A stretch of 64,000 nt of DNA from Comamonadaceae bacterium (GCA_947443645.1 CANEXF010000005.1:124001-188000); one strand, 5' to 3'. Positions 22,073 through 32,564 are shown, counted from the stretch's first letter. Translations and numbers: made by a program. The notes: a model not told the origin generated them from the letters alone.

Positions 22073-22582
22073 TTGTCAGACCGTTCACGCTTCTTTCCGG
22101 CACTTTTGGCCAGCCTTGTTTTAGCTATGCTATTCATAGCTGGATGCGCCCATAGGCCGGGCGTTGGCGGCATAAAAGACAATGACAACGGACCTTGGTC
22201 CGGCCGCATCAGCTTGCAGATTCAAGGCGAGTCGCCACAGGCATTTTTTGCCGGCTTCGAGTTGCAGGGCAAAGCCGAACAAGGCGAATTGACGCTTATC
22301 AGCCCGATTGGCAGCGTCATCGCCATGCTGCGCTGGTCACCCCAGGAGGCGGTGCTGGAGTCGGGCAGTGAGCGCACACGCTTTAGCTCGGTCGATGCGC
22401 TGCTCGCGCAGGCCACAGGCACCGCCGTGCCCCTGCACGCGCTGTTTGACTGGCTGGCGGGAAAGAACACCAGTCTCGATGGCTGGACGGCAGATCTTGC
22501 CCAGCGCAGCCTGGGCCGCATCAACGCCAAACGCGTGCAGCCAGAGCCACAGACCGAGTTGCGCATCGTGCTGGATCAATAA
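22073..22582 (+). CDS. lolB: Outer membrane lipoprotein LolB
   Basis: Lipobox LFIAGC, WSGRISLQIQG...FFAGFELQGKAEQGELTLISPIG; upstream of ispE; TTG start. Confidence 0.88.
   Translation: MSDRSRFFPALLASLVLAMLFIAGCAHRPGVGGIKDNDNGPWSGRISLQIQGESPQAFFAGFELQGKAEQGELTLISPIGSVIAMLRWSPQEAVLESGSERTRFSSVDALLAQATGTAVPLHALFDWLAGKNTSLDGWTADLAQRSLGRINAKRVQPEPQTELRIVLDQ
22124..22151 (+). repeat. Short interspersed repeat, partial copy inside lolB
   Basis: GCTATGCTATTCATAGCTGGATGCGCCC. Confidence 0.55.
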
Positions 22583-22615
22583 GCCATACACGCGCCAGCC
22601 AGACCATAGATCGCC

Positions 22616-23509
22616 ATGAATCAGACTCCGCTCACCCAAGCGCCGCTCAAAGCCATTTACGATGTGCTGGCACCAGCCAAGCTCAATCTGTTTTTGCACA
22701 TCACCGGCCGCAGGGCCGACGGCTACCACTTGATGCAGTCGGTCTTCATGCTGATCGACTGGTGTGACACCCTGCACTTTGAGCTGCGCCAGGACGGAAA
22801 AATAAGCCGCAGCGACATCGCGCCAGACCAGACGGCAGACGCCGAAGCCCTGCCCGAAGAAGATCTCTGCGTGCGGGCCGCAAAAGCCATGCAGCAAGCC
22901 ACGGGCACAAGGCTGGGCGTGCACATCAGTCTGGAAAAGCGCATCCCCTCGCAAGCTGGCATGGGCGGCGGCTCGTCGGACGCCGCGAGCTGCCTGCTGG
23001 CGCTGCAACACCTTTGGGGCATACGTCTGCCGCGCGAGCAACTGCTGGCGATTGCCATTTCACTGGGTGCGGACGTGCCATTTTTTCTCGCGGGCGGCCA
23101 CGCCTGGGTCGAGGGCGTGGGTGAAATCATCACGCCCATAAGTTTGCCGAGCGCGCAGTTTCTGGTCGTCAAACCGGCGGCTGGACTTTCAACACAAGCG
23201 ATTTTTGCTGCGCCGTCTCTCAAACGTGATTCAGAAACTGCTACAATGCGAGGCTTCGCTGCGAATGAATATGGTCCTGCTTTCAAGTTCGGCCATAACG
23301 ACCTTCAGCCAGTTGCCTTGGGATTATGTCCAGAGATAAAACAATCATTAGATTGGCTTTCCGGACAAAAACTTGAAGGGCGCATGACTGGCTCTGGAAG
23401 TGCAGTATTCGCGCATTTGCCGCATGACACGGACATACCAATCGCTCCTGGCGACTGGAAAATCCGCAAGTGCTGCAATCTGGAATCACATCCTCTGGCC
23501 GGTTGGTAA
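22616..23509 (+). CDS. ispE: 4-diphosphocytidyl-2-C-methyl-D-erythritol kinase
   Basis: APAKLNLFLHITGRRADGYHLMQSVF, PSQAGMGGGSSDAAS, MTGSGSAVFA. Confidence 0.95.
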   Translation: MNQTPLTQAPLKAIYDVLAPAKLNLFLHITGRRADGYHLMQSVFMLIDWCDTLHFELRQDGKISRSDIAPDQTADAEALPEEDLCVRAAKAMQQATGTRLGVHISLEKRIPSQAGMGGGSSDAASCLLALQHLWGIRLPREQLLAIAISLGADVPFFLAGGHAWVEGVGEIITPISLPSAQFLVVKPAAGLSTQAIFAAPSLKRDSETATMRGFAANEYGPAFKFGHNDLQPVALGLCPEIKQSLDWLSGQKLEGRMTGSGSAVFAHLPHDTDIPIAPGDWKIRKCCNLESHPLAGW

Positions 23510-23591
23510 GATCGCAGGTCAGGCAGTGGTTCACAGATGAAAGATTATTGGGTTTGTTGTCAGTCTGCAAAGTCGGACAGCAGTCCCGTGT

Positions 23592-23668
23592 AGGGGTGTC
23601 GCCAAGTTGGTTAAGGCACCGGATTTTGATTCCGGCATTCGCAGGTTCGACTCCTTCCACCCCTGCCA
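23592..23668 (+). tRNA. tRNA-Gln (TTG)
   Basis: AGGGGTGTCGCCAAGTTGGTTAAGGCACCGGATTTTGATTCCGG...GGTTCGACTCCTTCCACCCCTGCCA; loop TTTTGAT. Confidence 0.95.
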
Positions 23669-23678
23669 AAATTTGAAA

Positions 23679-23790
23679 GGTATTCCCACTGGGGAATGCC
23701 TGATGAAAACCCGCTCCGAGGAGCTGGTTAGTGATAAGCCCCAACGGGCGAGCCCGTAGTACAGACCCGCAGCATGCGGGTCTATGTACT
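23679..23790 (+). ncRNA. Candidate structured leader RNA upstream of prs (several consecutive hairpins)
   Basis: GGTATTCCC/GGGAATGCC, AACC-GCTC-CGAG-GAGC-GGTT, ACGGG-CGAG-CCCGT, AGTAC-AGACCCGC-agcat-GCGGGTCT-at-GTACT, read manually. Confidence 0.45.
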
Positions 23791-23856
23791 TCAAAGCGCG
23801 TTTTTGTCCTCCTAAAACTTCAGCACCGTTCTATGTCACTACACGCCGGGCCACAA

Positions 23857-24837
23857 ATGCAGTCACACCACTCTGACTTCATGCTTTTTACTGGCAACGC
23901 CAATCCGAGCCTGGCCGCTGAAATTGCCCAGCACCTGGGTATTTCGCTGGGCGCCGCCCATGTAGGACGTTTTTCTGACGGCGAAGTCACCGTGGAAATC
24001 CAGCAAAACGTGCGTGCGCGTGACGTGTTCGTGGTTCAGTCCACCTGCGCGCCGACCAACGAAAACCTGATGGAGCTCCTGATCATGGTGGACGCGCTCA
24101 AACGCGCATCCGCCGAGCGCATCTCTGCCGTGATCCCCTACTTCGGCTACGCCAGGCAAGACCGCCGGCCACGTTCGGCCCGTGTACCCATCACCGCCAA
24201 GGTGGTGGCCAACATGCTTCAGGCCGTCGGTGTGTCGCGCGTTTTGACCATGGACTTGCACGCTGACCAGATTCAGGGCTTTTTTGACATACCTGTCGAC
24301 AACATCTATGCCTCGCCTGTACTGTTGGGCGACTTGCGGCAGAAAAACTACACAGACTTGATGGTCGTTTCGCCCGACGTTGGCGGCGTGGTGCGCGCAC
24401 GCGCGCTGGCCAAACAGCTCGGTTGCGACATGGCCATCATCGACAAGCGCCGTCCCAAGGCCAATGTGTCCGAGGTCATGCACGTGATCGGTGACATCGA
24501 AGGCCGCAACTGCGTGATCATGGACGACATGATTGACACCGCCGGCACGCTGGTCAAGGCCGCTGAAGTGCTCAAGGAACGCGGCGCCAAAAAGGTTTAC
24601 GCCTACTGCACGCATCCGATCTTTTCGGGCCCTGCGATTGAGCGCATTGCCCAGGGCGAAGCGCTCGATGAAGTCGTCATCACCAACACCATTCCGCTAA
24701 GCCAGAACGCCCTGGCCTGCAAAAAAATACGCCAGCTCTCCGTCGGGCCGCTGATCGCTGAAACCATTCAGCGCATAGCCAAGGGAGAGTCGGTCATGAG
24801 TTTGTTTTCTGACCAGGACCAGGCGGTTCTGATCTGA
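23857..24837 (+). CDS. prs: Ribose-phosphate pyrophosphokinase
   Basis: [61 protein letters not shown]. Confidence 0.96.
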   Translation: MQSHHSDFMLFTGNANPSLAAEIAQHLGISLGAAHVGRFSDGEVTVEIQQNVRARDVFVVQSTCAPTNENLMELLIMVDALKRASAERISAVIPYFGYARQDRRPRSARVPITAKVVANMLQAVGVSRVLTMDLHADQIQGFFDIPVDNIYASPVLLGDLRQKNYTDLMVVSPDVGGVVRARALAKQLGCDMAIIDKRRPKANVSEVMHVIGDIEGRNCVIMDDMIDTAGTLVKAAEVLKERGAKKVYAYCTHPIFSGPAIERIAQGEALDEVVITNTIPLSQNALACKKIRQLSVGPLIAETIQRIAKGESVMSLFSDQDQAVLI

Positions 24838-24840
24838 AGC

Positions 24841-24896
24841 AAAAAGGTGGCTGCACAGCTCCGCGCACAAGTTGCCGGGCTTGAGCAGCCTTTTTA
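24841..24896 (+). terminator. Candidate terminator/attenuator between prs and rplY
   Basis: AAAAAGG(tgg)CTGC ... GCAG-CCTTTTT imperfect hairpin followed by T run. Confidence 0.45.
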
Positions 24897-24941
24897 TATC
24901 GGGGTGAGCTGGTCGCGGCACACCTCTTCAAGGAGTAGATT

Positions 24942-25619
24942 ATGAAATTCGTCGCTTTTGAGCGCGCCAAGCAGGGCACGGGTGCGAGCCGCCGTCTCCG
25001 CATCACGGGTCGCACACCCGGTATTGTTTACGGTGGCACCGGTGAACCTTCACTGATTGAAATCGATCACAACGCCTTGTGGCACGCCATCAAGAAAGAA
25101 GCCTTCCACGCCACCATCCTCGAGATGGAACTGGGCGGGACAGAGCACAAAGTCTTGTTGCGCGATCTGCAAATGCACCCGTACAAACAACAGATTCTGC
25201 ACATCGACTTCCAGCGTGTTGAAGCCACCACGCGCATGACCGTCAAAGTGCCATTGCATTACAGCGGCGAAGAAGAGTCCCCAGCTGTCAAAGCCGAGAA
25301 CTGCCTGGTCAACCATGTGATGACCGAGTTGTCGCTTTCCTGCTTCCCAGCGGACATTCCTGAATTCATCGCTGTTGACCTGAGCGGCCTGAAAAAAGGC
25401 AGCCCACTGCACGTCAAGGACATCACACTGCCAAAAGGCGTGAAGTTCGTTGCCAAGGGCCAGGAAAACCCGGTTCTGGTGTCCGTCACGGCCATCCAGG
25501 AAGAAGTCGAAGCCGCTCCTGCTGAAGGCGCTGCTGCTGCAGTCAATCCAAAAGCTGCTGCAGGCAAAGCCGCATCTGCTGCCAAGGACGCTGCCAAGGC
25601 TCCTGTCAAGAAGAAGTAA
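24942..25619 (+). CDS. rplY: 50S ribosomal protein L25/Ctc
   Basis: RRLRITGRTPGIVYGG, LLRDLQMHPYKQQILHIDFQRV; Ala/Lys-rich tail. Confidence 0.95.
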   Translation: MKFVAFERAKQGTGASRRLRITGRTPGIVYGGTGEPSLIEIDHNALWHAIKKEAFHATILEMELGGTEHKVLLRDLQMHPYKQQILHIDFQRVEATTRMTVKVPLHYSGEEESPAVKAENCLVNHVMTELSLSCFPADIPEFIAVDLSGLKKGSPLHVKDITLPKGVKFVAKGQENPVLVSVTAIQEEVEAAPAEGAAAAVNPKAAAGKAASAAKDAAKAPVKKK

Positions 25620-25644
25620 TCTTCGCTCAGGGCTTTAAGCCGGC

Positions 25645-25681
25645 GGCCCATACCTTCGCAAGAGGGTATGGGCCGTTTTGG
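25645..25681 (+). terminator. Rho-independent terminator after rplY
   Basis: CGGCCCATACCttcgcaagaGGGTATGGGCCG followed by TTTTGG. Confidence 0.65.
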
Positions 25682-25755
25682 TTTGCGGACCCCGATAATC
25701 AGGGCTTGCCAATTTTTGAACCCAAGCCTTTTTTCTACAAGCAAAGTCACGCGAC

Positions 25756-26382
25756 ATGATCAAACTGTTTGTTGGCCTGGGCAACCCGGGCGCTGAATAC
25801 GAAGCCACGCGCCACAATGCCGGTTTCTGGTGGGTAGACGCGCTGTCCAGCGAGTTCAAGGCGCCGCTGAGTTTTGACAAAAGCTACTTTGGTCAGGTTG
25901 CCAGAGTCACCTTGCACGGACAAACCGTCTGGTTGCTGGAGCCGCAAACCTTTATGAACCTGTCCGGCAAAGCCGTCGCCGCACTGTCCAGGTTTTTCAA
26001 GATCAAGCCTGAAGAGATTCTGGTGGCCCATGACGAGCTGGACATCGTGCCCGGTCAGGCCAAGCTTAAATTCGGCGGCAGCCATGCCGGCCACAACGGT
26101 CTGCGTGACATCCATGCCCAGCTGGGCACGGCAGACTACTGGCGTCTGCGCCTGGGCGTGGGCCACCCCGGAGTGAAAGCCGAGGTCGTCAACTGGGTGC
26201 TGAAAAAGCCCGCGCAGGAACACCGCGAGGCGATAGAAGACGCCATCGCCAGATCGCTCAAGGCCGTACCCGCGCTGCTGGCCGGCGACATGGAGAAAGC
26301 CACGCTCTTGATACACACCAGCACCCCACCCCGCCCAAAGCCACCGCGCAAGACCGAGCTTGAGGCGTCCGAGAACGATTGA
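25756..26382 (+). CDS. pth: Peptidyl-tRNA hydrolase
   Basis: [50 protein letters not shown]. Confidence 0.96.
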   Translation: MIKLFVGLGNPGAEYEATRHNAGFWWVDALSSEFKAPLSFDKSYFGQVARVTLHGQTVWLLEPQTFMNLSGKAVAALSRFFKIKPEEILVAHDELDIVPGQAKLKFGGSHAGHNGLRDIHAQLGTADYWRLRLGVGHPGVKAEVVNWVLKKPAQEHREAIEDAIARSLKAVPALLAGDMEKATLLIHTSTPPRPKPPRKTELEASEND

Positions 26383-26430
26383 TTATTGGTTTTTTGGCTT
26401 CTCAGCCAGAGCGCTACCGCGAGAAAAAAG

Positions 26431-27233
<803 letters not shown>

Positions 27234-27240
27234 AGTGAAA

Positions 27241-27918
27241 TTATGCCTGTTCAGCTTTTTCGGCCGCTTCTGCTTGTTTGACCAGCAAATGAAAGTGCAC
27301 GGCGCCGGCCTTGCCAAAGCGGTGCAGCCCCAGACCGAGCGCGGCAAGCTCCTCGGCGGTCCAGGCCCTGGGCGCCTCCAGATAAGCCATTCCGGTCGCA
27401 GACAAGGCCTTGGCCGCAGCCTTTAGCGCCGGCTCGAACAGCGCCGACTCAAACGGCGGATCGATAAAGATCAGCTGCATGCTGCCTGGCGCCAGACGCC
27501 GCAACATCGAGACACCATCGCCACGCTCGATCTTCAGCATGTCGGCCTTGAACCTGAGCTGCAGGGCTTTGAGCTTGTCGACCAGCACCGGGTCCTGCTC
27601 GCACAAAAAGACTTCGGTCGCGCCGCGCGAGGCGGCCTCCAGACCAAGCACGCCGGTGCCGGCGAACGCATCAGCACAACGCCAGCCGCTCAGATCCTGG
27701 CCCAGCCAGTTGAACAGCGTTTCACGCACGCGGTCCGGCGTGGGCCGCAATCCGGGACGGTTGGCCACCGCAAGCTTGCTGCGCTTGTACAGACCGCCAA
27801 TGATGCGTATCTCGCCGGCTGGCACGGTCTTGCGACCCACCACCTTGCCGGATTTGGCCGGCTTTTTAAGCACTTCTTTTTCAGCCGCCTTGCTTGGCGC
27901 TGCTGCTGTGTATTTCAT
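27241..27918 (-). CDS. rsmD: 16S rRNA (guanine(966)-N(2))-methyltransferase
   Basis: IIGGLYKRSKLAV...LRPTPDRVRETLFNWL, DAFAGTGVLGLEAASRGA, IFIDPPF. Confidence 0.94.
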   Translation of the reverse strand: MKYTAAAPSKAAEKEVLKKPAKSGKVVGRKTVPAGEIRIIGGLYKRSKLAVANRPGLRPTPDRVRETLFNWLGQDLSGWRCADAFAGTGVLGLEAASRGATEVFLCEQDPVLVDKLKALQLRFKADMLKIERGDGVSMLRRLAPGSMQLIFIDPPFESALFEPALKAAAKALSATGMAYLEAPRAWTAEELAALGLGLHRFGKAGAVHFHLLVKQAEAAEKAEQA

Positions 27919-29267
27919 CGAGTTCCACCCAAAATAATCGTCACCATTTTTTCGGTTTGCAGCTTTTGTGCAAACGCATTCTTGACATCACGCACGCTGA
28001 CTTTGGCGACCTGCGCGGTCCAGCTGTCCAGGTAGTCCAGCGGCAAATCGTTCCAGGCGATGTTGGCAATATTGCCGAGCAGCTTGCGGTTGCTGTCTAT
28101 CAGCAGTGCAAAGCCACCAATGAGATTGTCCTTGGCCGCGCTCAGCTCTGCCTCAGTAGGGCCATCAGCGACAAAGTCTCGCACCACCTTGCGCGCCACT
28201 TCCAGCGCCTGGCCGGCCTGATCGGGGCGGGTCTGCAAGCCGACCGTGAAGGCGCCCGCATGCCGGCCAGGAGAGAAATTGCTGTAGACGCTGTAGGTCA
28301 AGCCGCGTTTTTCACGCACCTCCTTGCTCAGGCGCGAGACAAAGCCGCCGCCGCCCAGAATGTAGTTGCCCACCAGCATGGGAAAGAAATCGGGGTCTGA
28401 GCGCTTGTAGCCGGGCTGGCCCATCAGCACCTGGGCTTGCGCCGAGTCAAAAGGAATCTCGATCTGCTCGGCCTTGGTCAGCGCAGCGACCTCAGGCACA
28501 GCGGCTGACTCGGGCAGACTGGCGCAGGACTGCTGCGGCAAACGCGCCAGCAAGCGCGTGGCGATGGCATCGGCCTGGGCGCGTGTGACGGCGCCCACCA
28601 GGCTGATGCGCGCGCGGCAGGCCTGCACACCGGCAGCATAAAAAGCCCGCATGTCATCGACGCCTATGCTGGCCAGGCTGGCCTCGGTGGGGTCGTAGCC
28701 ATAAGGGTGACCGCTGTAGACCGCCTTGGCATAAGCGCGGCCCGCCACGGCGGCCGGCCGGGTATAGGACTCCTTGATGCTGGCCACCAGTTTTTGCCGA
28801 TCACGCTGCCAGACGTAATCAGGAAACGCCGGCTCGCCAATCTGCCGTGCGGCCAGCGCCAGAGCCTTGTCCAGAAGTTCAGGGTCGGTCAGCGTGCGCA
28901 GTGAAAAGCTCATGCGGTCAGCGCCCGCCGAACTGCCGAACTGCGCGCCCAGATCTGCCCAGGCTTCGCCCAGCGCGTTTTCGTCCAGGGCTGGATCGCC
29001 CCGGCTGGCCGCAACACCGTCCGCCAGCAGGCCGGCGGTGACGCTGGCCAGACCGGCCTTGCCCTGCGGATCGCGCCGGCTGCCGGCATCAAAGTCAATC
29101 TGCACATCCAGCATGGCAATCGCCGGACTTTCGACCAGATAAACCCTGGCGCCATTGGCCTGGGTCCACTGCTGAATCGCAATCGCAGCCATGCAGGATT
29201 GGTAAAAAAGGCCTATAGCGCCCACCAAAAGGGCGCGGGCAGCTATTTTTTTTGTAGCGTTATTCAT
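27915..29267 (-). CDS. M16 peptidase family protein lacking HxxEH (non-catalytic partner)
   Basis: M16 fold sequence without HxxEH; GGGGFVSRLSKEVREKRGLTYSVYS typical of the partner subunit. Confidence 0.88.
   Translation of the reverse strand: MNNATKKIAARALLVGAIGLFYQSCMAAIAIQQWTQANGARVYLVESPAIAMLDVQIDFDAGSRRDPQGKAGLASVTAGLLADGVAASRGDPALDENALGEAWADLGAQFGSSAGADRMSFSLRTLTDPELLDKALALAARQIGEPAFPDYVWQRDRQKLVASIKESYTRPAAVAGRAYAKAVYSGHPYGYDPTEASLASIGVDDMRAFYAAGVQACRARISLVGAVTRAQADAIATRLLARLPQQSCASLPESAAVPEVAALTKAEQIEIPFDSAQAQVLMGQPGYKRSDPDFFPMLVGNYILGGGGFVSRLSKEVREKRGLTYSVYSNFSPGRHAGAFTVGLQTRPDQAGQALEVARKVVRDFVADGPTEAELSAAKDNLIGGFALLIDSNRKLLGNIANIAWNDLPLDYLDSWTAQVAKVSVRDVKNAFAQKLQTEKMVTIILGGTR
29212..29261 (-). 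repeat. Short interspersed repeat, full-length copy inside M16 peptidase signal region
   Basis: Reverse complement GCTACAAAAAAAATAGCTGCCCGCGCCCTTTTGGTGGGCGCTATAGG. Confidence 0.7.
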
Positions 29268-29323
29268 TCGGTGAAAGGTGTGACTGGCAATGGATAGCAA
29301 TGATTAAGTGGCAGGCCAGACGC

Positions 29324-30805
29324 TCAGTGCCTGAGCGTGGCGTCCGTGCTGGCCGCCGCTGTGCGGGGCTTGCGCTTGGGGTCAGGCGTTTGCGGCAGCA
29401 AGGTGGCCACCGTAAGCTGGTCGTCGCCAAAGTAGCGCGCCGCGACAGACTGGACTTCGGCGCTGGTGATGGTCCGCAGCTGGGCAATCAGGCGCGCGCT
29501 GGCGTCCAGCGGAAAACCATTGACCCAGTTGGAGCCGAGCTCGCTGGCCTGCGGAAACACGCCATCGAGCTTGTAGGTTTCACTGGCCACCCACTGCGTT
29601 TTGACGCGCCTGAGTTCGGCCTCGCTGACGCCGGCTTGCGCCACCAGCGCAACCTGCGCGCGCAGCGCGGCGGCCACTTGCTCTGCGGTCTTGCCGGGCG
29701 CAGGCACGGCATCGAGCACAAACAGCTGCGGACCCCGCCCTGACAAGCCATTGGAGGCGCCAGCGCTGTCGGCCAGTCTGGCTTCACCCTGCTCCAGCGC
29801 GCGTTGCAGACGTGCGCCACTGTAGCCATCCAGCACAGCGGCCAACACCGTCAAGGCCAGCGCGTCACGGCCAGCCGCACTGCCCGGCTTGGCATCCGGC
29901 GCGGCAGCCAGCAAATCGCTGGCTTCAAGCTTGGGAACCTTGAAGGCCAGGCTCACATAGGCCTGGGACGCCGGGGCCTTGAAATCCATGCGCCGCAAGC
30001 CGGTCTGCTCGGGCTCCAGCCGCGGCTTGCGCACAGGCAAAGGGCGCGCGGCGATCACAGCATAGTATTTTTCAGCCAGACGCCTGACCTCGGCCACCTC
30101 GACATCGCCCGTGACCACCACAGCCGCGTTGCCCGGCACATACCAGCGACTGTAAAAGTCACGCACGTCGTCCGGCGTCATCGCGTCGAGGTCGCTCATC
30201 CAGCCGACCACGGGCCGGCGGTAAGGCGATGCGGTGAAAGTCATGGCGTTGGCAGCCTCATACATCAGTGCGCGCGGCGAGTCTTCAGTGCGCAGCCGGC
30301 GCTCTTCCTTGACGACTTCAATCTCGCGCTTGAACTCCTCATCGGCCCACTGGTTGTGCACAAAGCGGTCGGACTCCAGACGCATCACGTCTTCGAGTTT
30401 CCCGGCAGGAATTTGCTGGTGATAGCCGGTCGCGTCGCGTCCGGTAAACGCGTTGTCGCGCCCGCCGAGAGCCGCCACAAGCCTTGAAAACTCGCCGGCT
30501 TTGACATCGGCCGTACCTCTGAACATCATGTGCTCCAGCGCATGCGCGACGCCGCTTGTGCCGTCGACTTCGTCCATCGCGCCTACCCGCAGCCACAGCA
30601 TGTGCGCCACGGTAGGCGCGCGGTGGTCGGGTTTGACGATCAGCGTCATGCCATTGGCCAGCGTGAATTGCTGGGCGCCAGAGGCCGTCTGCGACAGCGC
30701 TGCAGGCACTGCGGCAGGCAAGATCAGCAAGGCGGTCAACAGCTGCAGCACAGACCAATCGGGGGACAAATTCAGACGCGAGAAAATCCGGGACAGCTGT
30801 TTCAT
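29324..30805 (-). CDS. M16 family zinc peptidase (catalytic subunit)
   Basis: TSGVAHALEHMMFRGTADVKAGEFSRLVAALGGRDNAFTGRDATGY; HALEH zinc motif. Confidence 0.92.
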   Translation of the reverse strand: MKQLSRIFSRLNLSPDWSVLQLLTALLILPAAVPAALSQTASGAQQFTLANGMTLIVKPDHRAPTVAHMLWLRVGAMDEVDGTSGVAHALEHMMFRGTADVKAGEFSRLVAALGGRDNAFTGRDATGYHQQIPAGKLEDVMRLESDRFVHNQWADEEFKREIEVVKEERRLRTEDSPRALMYEAANAMTFTASPYRRPVVGWMSDLDAMTPDDVRDFYSRWYVPGNAAVVVTGDVEVAEVRRLAEKYYAVIAARPLPVRKPRLEPEQTGLRRMDFKAPASQAYVSLAFKVPKLEASDLLAAAPDAKPGSAAGRDALALTVLAAVLDGYSGARLQRALEQGEARLADSAGASNGLSGRGPQLFVLDAVPAPGKTAEQVAAALRAQVALVAQAGVSEAELRRVKTQWVASETYKLDGVFPQASELGSNWVNGFPLDASARLIAQLRTITSAEVQSVAARYFGDDQLTVATLLPQTPDPKRKPRTAAASTDATLRH

Positions 30806-30833
30806 AGAATGGTGCGACTTCAAAGTAGGCCCA

Positions 30834-31967
30834 ATGTTCAGTTTCTTCAAGAAAAAATCCCCGCCCGCCACACCAGCAGCAAGCGCTGACGCAGCCCCTG
30901 CCGCTGTGCCTGCATCGGCGCAGGCGCCTGTGGCATCCCCTTCAAGCGCGCGCGCAAGCGATGGTTTGATAGGCAGCGCACTGGTCACGCCCATCAGCCT
31001 GGAGCTGGCCGTCAAGGCCGCAGCGCAAGCACCCGAGCGCCAGCGCTGGCTCGCCAAGCTTACATCCGGTTTGCGCAAGACCGGCTCCAGCATCTCCGCA
31101 GTCTTTGGCGGCACGCAGATTGACGACGCGCTTTATGAGGATCTGGAGACCGCCCTGCTGATGGCCGATACCGGTGTCAAGGCCACCGCCTACTTGTTGG
31201 CTGAAGTCAAGCGCCGGGTCAAGGAAAGCGGCGTCAGCAATCCGGTGGCGGTCAGAAACATACTCGCTGATGCGCTCGCCCAGCTGCTCAAGCCGCTGGA
31301 AAAGCCGCTGGTGATTGGCCAATACAAGCCCACAGTCATCATGGTGGCCGGCGTCAATGGCGCGGGTAAAACCACCTCCATAGGCAAGCTCACGCGGCAC
31401 CTGGCCAATGAGGGCGCGACGGTGCTGCTGGCAGCGGCTGACACCTTCAGGGCCGCCGCGCGCGAGCAGCTCAGCGTCTGGGCCGACCGCAACACGGTGG
31501 AAATCATCAGCCAGGAAGGCGGCGATCCCGCAGCCGTGAGCTTTGACGCCGTCAGCGCCGGCAAGGCACGCGGCAAGGACGTGGTGCTGGTCGATACCGC
31601 AGGCCGCCTGCCGACCCAGCTGCACCTGATGGAAGAGCTGAAAAGAATAAAACGCGTGGTGCAGAAAGCCGATGCAACGGCACCGCATGAAATTTTGTTG
31701 GTTATAGACGGCAATACCGGCCAGAACGCTCTTAGCCAGGTCAAGTCCTTTGACGAAGCGCTGCAGCTGACAGGCCTGATCGTGACCAAGCTCGACGGCA
31801 CGGCCAAGGGCGGCGTGCTGGCGGCGATTGCGCTGTGGGCACGCGAGCGGCAGGAGGCCTCGCCCGCCTTGCGTCCAGTGCCGGTTTACTTCATAGGCGT
31901 GGGCGAACAGCTCGATGATCTGGAAACCTTCAACGCACGCGAATTCGCCCAGGCCCTGCTTGCATAA
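30834..31967 (+). CDS. ftsY: Signal recognition particle receptor FtsY
   Basis: MVAGVNGAGKTTSIGKLTRHL, DTFRAAAREQL, VDTAGRLPTQLHLMEEL, TKLDGTAKGG. Confidence 0.95.
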   Translation: MFSFFKKKSPPATPAASADAAPAAVPASAQAPVASPSSARASDGLIGSALVTPISLELAVKAAAQAPERQRWLAKLTSGLRKTGSSISAVFGGTQIDDALYEDLETALLMADTGVKATAYLLAEVKRRVKESGVSNPVAVRNILADALAQLLKPLEKPLVIGQYKPTVIMVAGVNGAGKTTSIGKLTRHLANEGATVLLAAADTFRAAAREQLSVWADRNTVEIISQEGGDPAAVSFDAVSAGKARGKDVVLVDTAGRLPTQLHLMEELKRIKRVVQKADATAPHEILLVIDGNTGQNALSQVKSFDEALQLTGLIVTKLDGTAKGGVLAAIALWARERQEASPALRPVPVYFIGVGEQLDDLETFNAREFAQALLA

Positions 31968-32017
31968 AAGCTCGGCTGGTTTAAAGTCGGCTCACATCAA
32001 CCCCCTGTGAGGTCAGC

Positions 32018-32494
32018 ATGAATGCCAGCACCGACAGCACCGAACGCGCCGCCAACGATCAGACCCAGCCGCGGCGCATAGACCAATTGCTCACGCACTA
32101 TGGTGAAAGCCACCAGAACCCGCGCAACGAGCTGATCCACTTCATTGCGGTTCCGCTCATCATGACAAGCGTGGTCGGCATGATGAGCGCGCTTCACCCC
32201 TACGTCGCCTACGTTTTCATCGCGGCGAGCATGGTTTACTACGCGCGCCTGTCCGGCGTGTTTTTTCTGACCATGGCCTTGTGGTCAGCGCTGATGCTGG
32301 CGGTGGTGTTCGCCTTGGGTGATGCGGTGCTGAAGATTTCAGTGCTGGTATTTGTCGTGGCCTGGATTTTTCAGTTCATCGGCCACAAAATCGAAGGCAA
32401 AAAACCTTCTTTTTTTGAAGATCTGCAATACCTCTGGGTCGGGCCGCTGTTTGTCGCGTCCAAGCTGCTCAACAAGCTCGCCATCCGCTGGTGA
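32018..32494 (+). CDS. Mpo1-like/DUF962 family membrane protein
   Basis: YGESHQNPRNELIHFIAVPLI and FQFIGHKIEGKKPSFFEDLQYLWVGPLF. Confidence 0.85.
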   Translation: MNASTDSTERAANDQTQPRRIDQLLTHYGESHQNPRNELIHFIAVPLIMTSVVGMMSALHPYVAYVFIAASMVYYARLSGVFFLTMALWSALMLAVVFALGDAVLKISVLVFVVAWIFQFIGHKIEGKKPSFFEDLQYLWVGPLFVASKLLNKLAIRW

Positions 32495-32564
32495 GACTGG
32501 TGAGGTCAGTGCGTCTTGAAAATCGCCAGCCTGGCTTGATCTTGAAGGTTTAAAGGTTTCCTAC

